Source: Catonia carolina (lineage: Eukaryota; Arthropoda; Insecta; Hemiptera; Achilidae). From it: a stretch of DNA of 64,000 bases. Below, piece by piece: positions 34,061 to 63,817 of this stretch (positions are counted from its first letter, which is position 1; every line of letters starts with the position of its first letter). The notes beneath the pieces were generated by a model, which ran no database searches, was not told the DNA's origin, and saw nothing but the letters and a program-made list of their open reading frames with translations. The position numbers were made by a program, and so were the translations under genes. The stretch lies in assembly GCA_035578175.1 (NCBI GenBank), contig JAQMRL010000001.1, positions 188,990,783-189,054,782 of the forward strand, read 5' to 3'.

Positions 34061-34744
34061 TATGTTGCACTTTTTTTAAGCTCTTTAGATATGTATAAAT
34101 AAAGTGGTAGGTCTAATATTTTATGCACACATATGGGGAAAATTTAAATTTCTAAGTCCTAACAAGAAACAGAACGTTTACTCAAAATTGTACAATCTCA
34201 TTACAACAAAAAATTAATTTTAAAACCTATTAAAAACCCAAAATTAATTTTAGAAAATTTAATTAACAGTAATAAGGTTGCGAAAACTGTTCTAGAAGAA
34301 GTGTTATGTTCAAAATTCTTAGGCGTAACAATAAACAATAACCTTAATTGAAAATTGAATAATAAATTAGTTATGTAGACAAGATATCTTTTACGTAACA
34401 CGCTCGCTGTGAGTAGTGCACACTAGACGAACTGTTTTCAACTGATCACCTCCACTGGCAGGCTGTGCGAGAGAGAAAGAATTTGACGCATCCATCATTT
34501 TTGCTCTCTTTGCGCAGTAGAGTTCAGTTTTAGGAGTTTCTTTTGTTTATGCACGCATTATAGTGATTTTTGTTTGTACATGCATTATATCTGATGCAAG
34601 GCATAGAAGTGAAGCAAAGCGCCACTGGAGTGGCGAGTCTTCATTTATTTGTAGGAAGAAAACATTTAACAAAAAATGCAAATTAATGCTATTTCCCTAT
34701 GATTCAAATTCTGTGGGACAACCGATATATCAAACTACACTCTA
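34061..34744. other. Intergenic, nothing recognised
   Basis: AT-rich spacer; the small frames here show no homology that I can name. Confidence 0.4.
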
Positions 34745-34925
34745 AGTAACTTCGCCGCATTGGCGAAGTTGGTAACGTGCTTGCCTCTCATCATGCGGTC
34801 TTGGGTTCGAATCCCATTCAGGCACAGCATTTTTTCATACGTAACAAAAATCATTTCATCATTCACCGTCTGCATTAGCAGTAATTGCAGAACAGTCGGA
34901 CGTTAAACAAAAAACAAAAAAAAAA
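34745..34925 (+). repeat. tRNA-derived SINE, type T
   Basis: tRNA-like head CGCATTGGCGAAGTTGGTAA (A box) .. TCATGCGGTCTTGGGTTCGA plus ATCCC (B box), then a body with CACCGTCTGCATTAGCAGTA, CAGTCGGACGTTAAAC and an A-rich tail. The head matches 39415-39607 closely; the tail matches 57215-57390 and 60663-60860. Confidence 0.85.
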
Positions 34926-35238
34926 ACACTAAGTGGTGCAAGAATTACCCTTTAGAATTTTAGTCTAACTATATTAAACCAACAAAATCTAAATTAACAC
35001 CCTGTTTTTGGAATAGGCCTGTATAGAGAACCATTTAAAATTTATTAACAGTAAAGAAAGTTGATTTAATAACTACATATGCTTGTTACAGGTATACTTT
35101 TTAATAATTTCAAATTAACGCAGTTATGGTTCATTTTTAGAAGGAAACAAAAGGCATCTGGGAACAATTTGTTTAATACAAACTTAAAAGTAAGTAAGGT
35201 AAGTTGAAACTCACCTTTCAGAGTAGTATAACTTAATA
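34926..35238 (-). other. Probable 3' flank / UTR of the F-box gene
   Basis: AT-rich, no coding content. Read on the minus strand an AATAAA lies at 35046-35041, about 195 nt after the stop codon of the F-box gene, and is a plausible poly(A) signal. Confidence 0.4.
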
Positions 35239-36111
35239 CTAAACAGGTAAGTGTACAAGAAAAGCATAATTAAGATTATGTTGTAAGTGATTTCTGAAGT
35301 CTTGAGTTGAACAATCAACATAACGTACTTTGCTTCTTAAGTGTTGCAATGTCTGAAATGTGATTGGACAACCTGACAAAAATAAATAATCAAGTTCACG
35401 ACAATATTCACCGACCATTGTAGCTCCATAGCTAGTAACTTGATAACAACCATTAACATTAAGTACTTTTAACTTTTTGTTACAATGTGCTATAACTTCC
35501 ATTGTTGCATCTGACACACAATGGACACCAGACAGGCTTAATTCACGCAGATTTTGTGATCTCTGAAGAAGTATACTGATTGCTTGAACATCTCCAACAT
35601 TACAACTATCTAACTGAAGAATTTCTAATTTTGAGTGATGTAATGCAATTGCTTCTATGCACCCAGTAGTTAACCAGAAACAATTTCCTAATTTCAGACA
35701 AGTCAAATCTTTCAAATGAATAATTATTGGTTGTAAAGCAGGACTTGTTAGATTACTACAAAAACTGAGATCAACATGAGTAATGGATCTGTTATTTAAA
35801 ACTATCTGTTTTAACATATCATTTGTTAACCAGGTACAATTTCTAGTAACTAGATATCGCAATTGTTTACAATTTTTTATCAAAACTGAAAAAGCAGCAG
35901 CACTGAATGTTTTGTGATACCTACTCAAGTCACAAACTTTCATCCGAGATAAGTAGCAATCAACCAATTTTCTACATTCTGTAGATAATACACGGAGTGT
36001 GAAAAGCTCTTTTAAAGTTAAAGTGGAAAGTACATAAGGAAACAAAACATCATCCCACAAAAGAGACAAAAGAGTTAAATCCGACTTCTCCAAGACTTCC
36101 ACATCCATCAT
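35239..36111 (-). CDS. FBXL15: F-box/LRR-repeat protein 15-like
   Basis: A single-exon frame of 290 residues. FBXL proteins are substrate receptors of SCF (SKP1-cullin-F-box) ubiquitin ligases. Residues 17-55 form the F-box (LLWDDVLFPYVLSTLTLKEL..LRVLSTECRKLVDCYL). Residues about 75-255 contain cysteine-containing leucine-rich repeats (..LRYLVTRNC-WLTNDML.., ..VDLSFCSNLTSPAL.., ..LKLGNCFWLT.., ..LSLSGVHCVSDATM.., ..LNVNGCYQVTSYG.., ..LFLSGCPIT..). The C-terminus ends FLVHLPV. The length, the LPWEDVLLPHVL-like F-box and the VNLQV-like end fit FBXL15, a receptor for Smurf1 in BMP signalling in mammals (family knowledge). The first ATG is preceded by a second in-frame start (MMDVEV). There are no stops, the gene is unbroken and it is not surrounded by LINE tails; retroposed origin is possible because it has no introns. 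Confidence 0.9.
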   Translation of the reverse strand: MMDVEVLEKSDLTLLSLLWDDVLFPYVLSTLTLKELFTLRVLSTECRKLVDCYLSRMKVCDLSRYHKTFSAAAFSVLIKNCKQLRYLVTRNCTWLTNDMLKQIVLNNRSITHVDLSFCSNLTSPALQPIIIHLKDLTCLKLGNCFWLTTGCIEAIALHHSKLEILQLDSCNVGDVQAISILLQRSQNLRELSLSGVHCVSDATMEVIAHCNKKLKVLNVNGCYQVTSYGATMVGEYCRELDYLFLSGCPITFQTLQHLRSKVRYVDCSTQDFRNHLQHNLNYAFLVHLPV

Positions 36112-36835
36112 GAAAACTCAAAGAACACTAGAACAAATCAACTAACTACGTTAAAATTAATATACCCATGTAAAGCGCACTCAAGTCTTCCAGTACGAAA
36201 GTTTTAAATCGTATTAACTGAAACACAGACCTAATGATTTACCGATTTTTCTAACACTCATAATCACTTTACTTGGTACTGTAAGAATTCATTAAACACT
36301 AACAAAGCAGAGACGTTACGATTTAAAATTTATCGTAGAGCTAGTGGTTCATTTAATTCTTAGTGACAAACACATGCAACGTACACATAATCCTAAACAA
36401 TAACAAACACTGTGGCTCACTTTGACGTCGCTGGCAACTGAAACCTCGTCCTCCAAAATCATGTGTTAAGTGCCATTTGCAAGTTAATCACGTGTTTAAC
36501 AGCTGTTGAAGTAGGTGGTGGCATGACTGTTTGTACAAATAATCCTCCAAAGAAATGTTGTTTCTTTTTACAAATGGTTGTCAAGATAATAGTAATATAT
36601 TAAATTTATATCGCAATTCAATCAATATGATTGATGGAAGCAATAAAATTTGGGTTTAAAATTCAGGACATGTCTGCCCGTGATTATGAAATAATACTAC
36701 ATGTTGGCTCTCTTTACAGAAAAATAGCGGAAAGTTTTAAATCCACAAGTTCCCACTGTTCCACCCCCGACTGTTACGCACATATGTTCAAATATAAGTC
36801 GGCGAAGAAAAATGACGAAATATTTTTTTTTGATA
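36112..36835. other. Upstream region of the F-box gene
   Basis: Holds the presumed F-box promoter. The part at 36410-36540 is less AT-rich and contains TCACGTG (36487). A short plus-strand frame from the ATG at 36523 (MTVCTNNPPKKCCFFLQMVV) and the frame 36631-36921 have no recognisable homology; the second runs into a SINE fragment. A divergent transcript is possible but unsupported. Confidence 0.35.
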
Positions 36836-36837
36836 TA

Positions 36838-36900
36838 AAAATTACAGATCCGGAAAGGGGATTCAAACCCGGGACTCCAGGTCCAAAAGTTATGTGTGAT
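36838..36900 (-). repeat. tRNA-like SINE fragment
   Basis: Reversed, CTGGAGTCCCGGGTTTGAAT plus CCCC carries a clear B box. Flanks are diverged. Confidence 0.55.
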
Positions 36901-37394
36901 AACAGTTCCAAAATGCAGTAATAATTGTCTATCAATTATATCTTATCTATTATTTATTATCAATTAAATATTGTGTTCTTTATTTCTCACAATTCTCTAT
37001 AGCCTAGAGTGATATGGTATCTTAGGTTGTGAGAAAATTCAATACGCAGATTTCAAGTGATCTTAGGAGCCTGTCTTAAGAGTGTCATGACTCTCAAAAC
37101 TTTAAAATCAAAAAGTGATCTTTGGAAGGATCATTTTAGCCTATATATTATGTCTCTACTGCCCCTTTGGTGGCAACTTGTTTCCTCCATTGTTCTGTCC
37201 ATCTGCCACCAGTGTTTTCCATACTCTTACACCCATAAAGTATAGGCTACAATAGATGCTTAATGTATTTCACACTAAGCCCTCGTCTTGGAGATTTCCT
37301 TTAAATACTTATCTCTCATCTTTCAATATTCCCTGACAAAACAAGGTTGATTAGATGGCAAGCACTTAGCACTATTTATTATTACTATTATTAT
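36901..37394. other. Intergenic, nothing recognised
   Basis: AT-rich; a patch near 37140-37330 resembles untranslated LINE sequence but I cannot align it. Confidence 0.3.
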
Positions 37395-37855
37395 AATTTT
37401 TACAGCAGTACAATTTTAAGATTTTACAAATCAATTGTCAGACCCTTGCTTGAGTACTCCTCCACCATCAGTAACCACAACAAGGAAGTCACAAGCAATA
37501 AATTGGAAGCTATCCAAAATTGTATCATCAAATAAGTCATCATGAGCTTTATGCCAGTAGTGCATCTTACAAAGCTGATTATAAGACCCTAGGATTGTCT
37601 ACACTGAAGATGCAAAGAGCTATTTATGATGCACTTTATGTATACAAGATTATGAGTGCATGTACTGACACTGATATTTCAAAGATAAGGCTAGTGGTTT
37701 GGCATGTGAATAGTGTTATTGATTTGATACCCAGTAAACTTAATAAAAAAGAAATACCATTGTTTGACACACTATATAACTTAAAACACTTACTTAGTTT
37801 CTTAGAAATCTTATGTCAGATTTACTTAAGTAAACTTAAAATTTACTTTAGTTAA
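37395..37855 (+). mobile_element. LINE reverse transcriptase C-terminal remnant
   Basis: LRFYKSIVRPLLEYSSTISN, NKLEAIQNCIIK, then after a shift near 37520 ASSASYKADYKTLGLSTLKM, RAIYDALYVYKIM and LIPSKLNKKEIPLFDTLYNL. This is the thumb and C-terminus of a Jockey/CR1-group RT (R-P-L-L-E-Y-x-S-x-I and L-G-L-x-x-L blocks). 5'-truncated, with one frameshift. Confidence 0.7.
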
Positions 37856-37944
37856 TTATGCTTATTGAAATAGCAGTTACCTACTCATTAACACAACTAA
37901 AGCCAAATAACTCAGTCTTACCCACTCCCTACTTATACAAACAA

Positions 37945-38073
37945 CAGGGTAAGTAGCGGTAAGAATTGGTAATTCAAGGTAAGTAGAGGTCAGTTGTGGT
38001 AAATGACACTAAGTAGTGGTATGTATAGGTAAGTATGGGTAAGTATTAGTAAGTAGTAGTAAGTATAGTTAAG
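37945..38073 (+). repeat. Degenerate GGTAAGTA minisatellite, left part
   Basis: A run of 8- to 10-bp units such as GGTAAGTAG, GGTAAGTAT and AGTAAGTAG, interrupted at 38074 by the Penelope-like inverted pair. Four exact GGTAAGT units occur here. Confidence 0.85.
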
Positions 38074-38132
38074 TACTATTTTATATAATAAATTTTACTA
38101 CCTTTTTTAAGCTGCTTGTATTTTTTATTAAT

Positions 38133-38175
38133 CACTTACACATGTTTCGGTTTATCCACCATCATCAGAGTATAT
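38133..38175 (-). ncRNA. Hammerhead-like ribozyme motif, left arm
   Basis: Minus strand: CTGATGA (38168-38162), a stem II region GGT..ACC, GAAA (38148-38145), then a mini stem III ACA-TG-TGT and the predicted cleavage base A37 before AGTG. Stem II is weakened (GGTGG against AAACC). One extra U between CTGATGA and stem II departs from the canonical core, so activity is uncertain. Confidence 0.45.
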
Positions 38176-38299
38176 TATACCGTTTGAAACTAAAACTTTT
38201 TAAAATTTATAAAAGATGTTACATCTTCAGTCATTTGTATAAATTGAGTTTTATATGACATCTTATATGAATTTAAAAAATTTTTAGTTTCAAATGGTA

Positions 38300-38345
38300 C
38301 AATATACTCTGATGATGGTGGATCCACCGAAACACATGTAAGTGA
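38300..38345 (+). ncRNA. Hammerhead-like ribozyme motif, right arm
   Basis: CTGATGA at 38309-38315, a perfect stem II GGTGG-AT-CCACC (38317-38328), GAAA at 38329-38332, mini stem III ACA-CA-TGT (38332-38339) and predicted cleavage after A38340. A short stem I is possible between ACT before the core and AGT after it. The very short stem III is what is known for hammerheads in Penelope-like elements. An extra U at 38316 sits between core and stem II, so self-cleavage is not assured. Confidence 0.55.
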
Positions 38346-38461
38346 TTAATAAAATATAAAGGCAGCTTAAAAAAAGGTTAGTGAAATTTATTATATAAAA
38401 TAGTATTGACTTCAAGCTGCAGGATAAGGAGTTATTTTTGAATATAGTTGGTTAGTGCTAT

Positions 38462-38750
38462 AGAGTGGGAACTAGTGGTAAGTTAAGGTAAATAGTGGGT
38501 AAGTATAGGTAAGCAGTGGTAAATATTGGTAAGTATAGTTAAGTAGCACTATAAAGTGGTAAGTAGGGGTAAGTTAAGGTAAGAAGCTGTACGTATAAGT
38601 AAGCAGCGCTAAGTAGTGGTAAGTAGTTCTAAGTAACGGTAAGTATTAGTATGTAGAGGTAAGTTAAGGTCAATAGCGCTAAGTAGTAAGTAGCGTTATG
38701 TATAGGTAAGTAGTGGTAAGTCAAGTTAAGTATCGATAAGTAGCTTAGCA
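38462..38750 (+). repeat. Degenerate GGTAAGTA minisatellite, right part
   Basis: Continuation of the array after the inverted pair and about 55 bp of other sequence. It contains about eleven exact GGTAAGT units with spacers such as AGTG, ATA and TTA. No coding function; the frame across it is a by-product of the repeat. Confidence 0.85.
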
Positions 38751-39404
38751 GTACCTTCTCCTTCTTAGCAGTTCCTGTAGAAAAATGTCTGTAACAATAA
38801 CAAACACTGCTAGAAATTTTTATCTGAAATATTTTTATGGCCACTTAAAACAGATAAGGGATGCATACCGATGAAAACGATAAGTTCACAAGGAAAGCAA
38901 CACTTACAGAGGATGACATTTGGACATTCTTTTTTTGGATTCATTCACTTAACTGTCTTCCAATTATTACTTGTGGACCTTTTTACTGAACATAATTAAG
39001 GTAGGTACATAGACCACAACATAATTAGGAAATTGAGTCTTGGATGGCTGAAAAATATTTTTCTAATGCAATAATTATTTTAAGGTGTATCTAAATGTTA
39101 CCAAGGACTTAGTGTTTATGGTTGTTCAGTATTGGACCAATTGCTAGTTTTATAGCCGCTTTGTCATTGTTCTGTGCATGAGTTGGTACCTTCAATATTA
39201 GATTATGGAGTAACTTTAGATATGTTATACAAGTGAATTTAAACTAAAGTCAGTCTATTGAACTCACCCAGTGATGTATTTCACAGCAATTTGGTATTAT
39301 AAAAATAAAACATTTTAAATTTAAGTTTTTATTGTATAATTATAACAATTTTATAAGATATTTATTAAAGTTTTATTTACACAAAGTTCAAATTTAATTA
39401 ATAA
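38751..39404. other. Intergenic, nothing recognised
   Basis: AT-rich spacer between the minisatellite and the SINE below the esterase gene. Confidence 0.4.
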
Positions 39405-39414
39405 CAGATTTTTT

Positions 39415-39607
39415 TGATTTTTTTATTTATTTATTTAACGTCGCATCAACTACAAGGTCATTAGCGACGACGTTGGGGTGTAACTGTGTGTAATGAGGAT
39501 GAAATGATTTTTTGTAACGTATGAAAATATGCCATGCCTGAGTGGGATTCGAACCCAGGACCGCATGATGAGAGGCGAGCACGTTACCAACTGCGCCAAT
39601 GCGGCCG
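39415..39607 (-). repeat. tRNA-derived SINE, type T variant
   Basis: Reversed head GGCCGCATTGGCGCAGTTGG..GGGTTCGAATCCC is nearly the same as at 34745. The body differs (ACGTCGTCGCTAATGACCTT) and the tail is (AAAT)n, so head and tail combine differently among copies. It starts only about 35 bp past the esterase stop codon. Confidence 0.85.
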
Positions 39608-39617
39608 GCAACAGATT

Positions 39618-39623
39618 TTTATT
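39618..39623 (-). promoter_or_regulatory. Candidate poly(A) signal of the carboxylesterase
   Basis: AATAAA on the minus strand, 18 nt after the stop codon. If used, the 3' UTR would be very short and end at the edge of the SINE. Confidence 0.4.
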
Positions 39624-39640
39624 TAATAAAAAAATTCATG

Positions 39641-60184
<20,544 letters not shown>

Positions 60185-60371
60185 CTGTAACAAAACAATT
60201 TATTATAAAAAGAACTATAAATGTGACTCAAAACTTGGTTAACCTAAAATATTATTCTCATCCTTCATAAATGAGAATAATCAGTTGAATGTACTGTTAC
60301 TCTTAAAAGTTTGTAGGTACGATATTAAGGAAGGGCTAATGACCATGGCGGTGTTAGATAAACTTAACTGA

Positions 60372-61628
60372 AAAATCTGGTGTGAAACACTTGCACGACA
60401 TTCTCTTACCAATGCAAAAAAGAAACAATATAACTATGTTAAACATAAGTAAACAATGTAATATGAGTAAAAATGCTTGAAATTAAAGTTGTGGGTTTTA
60501 ATTTCCTACAACTTTGATTACATAGTACACTTTTATCATAAAATAAAAACTGAGACCGCAATCTTAAAAAAATATGTTTTGTACCGTATTACATTGTTTA
60601 CTTATGTTTAACATAGTTATATTGTTTAGTAACAACTAAATAAGTAGTTTAAGGTTAACTTGATTTTTTGTTTTTTTTTTTGTTTTAACGTCCGACTAAT
60701 TTGCAATCACTGCTAATGCAGACGGTGAGAAGGGTGATAGATGAAAATGAGTGATGAAAAAATGCCAGACCTGGTCGGAAATCGAACCCGGGGTATCACC
60801 CTTCTCACCGTCTGCATTAGCAGTAATTGCAAAATAGTCGGACGTTAAACCAAAAAAAAGAAGTTAACTTGAAAAAAGAAAAAACTTTAACACTAACTTG
60901 GAAAATATTGATAAATGATTTTTTTTAAATATTTTCCCATTTTTATCGTTAAACATAGGCCTACTATAAGAACACCTACAAAATGTGAAAAATTATGCTG
61001 GAGGGGGAAATAACCGAAAAGACCCCTAATTTTAAACAAGAGTGAATGACAAAGTAGGCTCTATACAGAAAAAAATGCTTCAAATTAAAGTTGTGGGTTT
61101 TAATTTCCTACAACTTTAATTACATAGTACACTTTTATCATAAAATAAAAACTGAGACCGCAATCTAAAAAAAATATGTTTTGTACCGTTTTGATGAAAA
61201 AAACCCCAGAAAATCATTATTGAGGCTAAACTAAGAGTTGGTCAAGAAAATATTTAAAATAAAAGTTATAGATTTTTAAATGTTTAATTACATACACTTT
61301 TGCCCTAAAATGCCTATTAAGGCTGCAATCTTTAAAAAAATCATCTCTTCTACGAGAGCACGCCTCCCCAAGTATTACAGCAAACATGGCGCTTACTCTA
61401 TCTTATAGAGCACAAAATGTAGTATTGAGGTGATTTAAAAAAAAAATCGAAGGAGCCGTTTTTGAGAAAATTGCAGAGTGAAAAATTGCACGAATGAACG
61501 ACTACTCCTGTTGACCGATTTCGATGAAAATGTTCGTATCGGGTCCTCTAGTGGTAGGCTACCTAACTTAAGTTCCAAGTTTCAACTTTTTACAGTAATA
61601 CGTTCTTGAGATATTTCGTTCACGCACG

Positions 61629-61687
<59 letters not shown>

Positions 61688-61840
61688 GCGCGCGCACGCA
61701 CACACACACACACACCGATTACTAAAAACATGTTTTTTGGTTCAGAGGACCTGAAAACGTGTAACGGAAAACTCGATTTCGAAAAATTGACATGAAAACA
61801 ATACTTCCGTCCCTATTCGTGTAGGGGAAGAGAAAGTAAA
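60372..61840 (-). repeat. Repeat B copy 6, rearranged
   Basis: Reversed: the start with ACTTTCTCTTCCCCTACACG lies near 61840, the (CA)n tract at 61621-61713, and the end (AAGAGAATGTCGTGCAAGTG) near 60400. It is about 500 bp longer than other copies because of an internal direct duplication (60476-60590 and 61077-61190 nearly identical), a 40-bp inverted repeat (60428-60467 and 60590-60631) and a SINE hairpin at 60663-60860. Confidence 0.8.
60663..60860. repeat. Hairpin of two opposed SINE T tails
   Basis: The left half is a minus-strand SINE (T-rich tail, AACGTCCGACTA, ACTGCTAATGCAGACGGTGA, up to the B box ATCGAACCCGGGG). The right half is the same tail in plus orientation (TATCACCCTTCTCACCGTCT..GTCGGACGTTAAACC, A-run). 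The stem of about 67 bp pairs almost perfectly around the partial head. Confidence 0.85.
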
Positions 61841-61895
61841 AAGCAGCCACTCTTTTTATACAGCTAGCACGGTTATTATACGTCATATATTGTGT

Positions 61896-63241
61896 AGTTT
61901 AGGTCAACAGCCGGAAGGCTAGTTTGAACCTCTAGAAGTTTTACTAAGTAAAAACGAGGAGTGGAGGTGGTTTACTATTGCCTTCCTCACTGAGTGGAAA
62001 AGTATGCTTATCAGCATGCCAGGCCCTCCGAAAAGCACCCACTTTCCACCCTGCAAATGCCACCTTCACTTCATTCACCACAGGATCTGACTGTATAGTG
62101 AAATTCATTACTCTCAGAGGAGATAACTCTGACTAGTGTCTTTTACACCACCACCTCTTCTGTTCTTAAATAACGGGTGATTCAAAAAGAGCGCCGGTTT
62201 TTAAACGGCTGGTAAATTTTTGTTTATCGGTTGGCAACATTGTTAGACCTCATTTCTATTTCGGAGAACATTCCGATTGACGATTCAGTTGTAGTTTCTC
62301 TTGTTCGCAGTGTAGTACTCTCGCAGTCTGTGTCTAACCATGGAGAAGTTTACTATTGCACAACGAGTGTTAATCGTCAAAACATTTTACCAGAGTGGAG
62401 AGAGTTATGCGGCTACTGTCAGGCGACTTCGCGGTACTCTAGGACGTAATGAAGCACCGAATGAATCAACAGTTCGCAGGCTCATGAAAAAGTTTTTTGA
62501 GACGGGTTCAACAGTCGACCTTAAAAGTTCTGGACGTCGTCGTTCTGGCCGAACTGAGCAGAACGTTGCGTTGGTTCGTGACAGTGTGGCTGTTAGCCCA
62601 GCAAAATCAATACGTCGCCGTTCTCAACAATTGGGTTTACGATGTTCTTCTGTACGGAGAATTCTTCGGTACGATCTCCAATATCACCCGTATAAAATTC
62701 AGTTGCTGCACGAGAAACAATGTTGTTGCTCCGTGAACGGTTCCAGGATCGCATCATTTCTCGTAATTTCGACCATCAATGGCCACCAAGGTCGTGTGAC
62801 TTGACGCTTTGTGACTTTCATCTTTGGGGTCATCTGAAGTCATTGGTGTATGCCAATAAACCCCGAAACATCAATGGCTTGAAGGAGGAAATTCGACAGG
62901 TTATCGGGCAAATGGAAGTCGAAACTTGTCGTGCAGTAATATCCAATTTCATGGACAGAGTTGATGCGTGCCAGCGCAGTAGAGGAGGACACATGCATGA
63001 CATCATTTTTCATACATGAAATCGGAAGGTAAGATGAACTTGTTGATGTATTTATTTTCAGTTTTTCAATAAAATAAATCTCTTAATTTGATATATCAAA
63101 ACCGGCACTCTTTTTGAATCACCCTATAGTTCAGTCATATAAGTGGCTGGCTATGTGAAAAGAAACAGAACTATTTTTTGTAGCCTTGGAACCAACAGAT
63201 CAAGTGCAATTAATTTAACACTCACCTGCCCGTTATGGGCT
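61896..63241 (-). repeat. SINE family A copy 5, split by a transposon
   Basis: The 3' part (61896-62170) and 5' part (63127-63241) of one minus-strand SINE A flank the mariner-type element exactly at the TTAAAT|GATTCAGTCA position of other copies. Total SINE length without the insertion is about 390 bp. Confidence 0.88.
62173..63126 (+). mobile_element. Tc1/mariner-type element, internally deleted
   Basis: Termini GGGTGATTCAAAAAGAGCGC on the left and, reversed, GGGTGATTCAAAAAGAGTGC on the right extend to about 27 bp and lie next to TA. The frame from 62340 (MEKFTIAQRVLIVKTFYQSG, then NEAPNESTVRRLMKKFFETG) is the DNA-binding N-terminus and stays open to RYDLQYHPYKIQLLHEK. A deletion then removes the first two catalytic acids and shifts the frame. 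Another frame continues LLRERFQDRIISRNFDHQWP, PRSCDLTLCDFHLWGHLKSL (third catalytic position), ..ETCRAVISNFMDRVDACQRS and RGGHMHDIIFHT. The good state of both ends suggests recent activity in trans. Confidence 0.9.
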
Positions 63242-63650
63242 AACATATATTGTAATTAGTACTAGAGTATAACTAGAGTATTATATTATACGATAGTACT
63301 GTACTAGACTATTACTCTAGTAAAGTAACCGTGAGAGCTAGTGTTGTATTAACAAATTGTGAAATGAGTTTATTAAAAACGGTTCGTACATAATGAGTCG
63401 CGTATTGAAACAGACGGGTAGTTACCGCATGGCGTAATATAGCTAGGTTTACCTGGTTTTAAGTAGGAATTAAAATTATTTAAATGTAATTGGGCATGTT
63501 TCTAGTTGGTTAAGTTTCGTTTGTCTTTGTAACGGTTTAGAACATTTTTTATAAGTTAGTCTGTTAAATATAACTTAAAGTTTATGTTAATTTTTAAGTA
63601 TAATAATTTTATAGCCTACTTTTAATTTGTATAACTTAATTAATAATTAA
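63242..63650. other. Spacer, nothing recognised
   Basis: AT-rich sequence. No esterase first exon could be recognised in it on the minus strand. Confidence 0.4.
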
Positions 63651-63651
63651 T

Positions 63652-63706
63652 TTGGGTTCAGGGGGTCTGAAAACGTGTAGATCCGGTGAAAACTCGATTT
63701 CAAGTT
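63652..63706 (-). repeat. Repeat B terminal fragment
   Basis: TTGGGTTCAGGGGGTCTGAA and AACGTGTAGATCCGGTGAAA, then ACTCGATTTC, are the reversed first part of repeat B (bases about 45-100 of the family). Confidence 0.8.
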
Positions 63707-63817
63707 AAATTTAATTATAAATTAAATTTAAGTTATTAATTATAGTTTAATGTAATTTCTAGTTATTATAACTGTAATAATTAAATTGAGTAATTGATTT
63801 TTAAATACATATTTATT

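Larger units (their letters stand above)
38074..38405. mobile_element. Inverted pair of Penelope-like pseudo-LTR fragments
   Basis: Two arms of about 150 bp (38074-38224 and 38405-38255) are imperfect inverted copies. Each runs from its outer end through TACTATTTTATATAATAAAT, a CACTAACC-TTTTTTAAGCTGC block and AATCACTTAC. A hammerhead-like motif and AGTATATT-TACC-TTTGAAACT follow, then the arm continues into a short central spacer. The outer end also appears at 198-285 next to a Penelope endonuclease fragment, which is the basis for calling these pseudo-LTRs. No RT is present here. Confidence 0.6.

Noticed and set aside
34745..34815. A functional tRNA gene
   Set aside because: A and B boxes are present but the acceptor and anticodon stems do not form, and the sequence continues as a SINE with a tail found in other copies.
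36631..36921. A divergent gene upstream of the F-box gene
   Set aside because: The frame has no recognisable domain and its last third is SINE sequence.
37945..38750. A telomeric repeat tract
   Set aside because: The unit is GGTAAGTA-like, not the insect TTAGG repeat, and it is degenerate.
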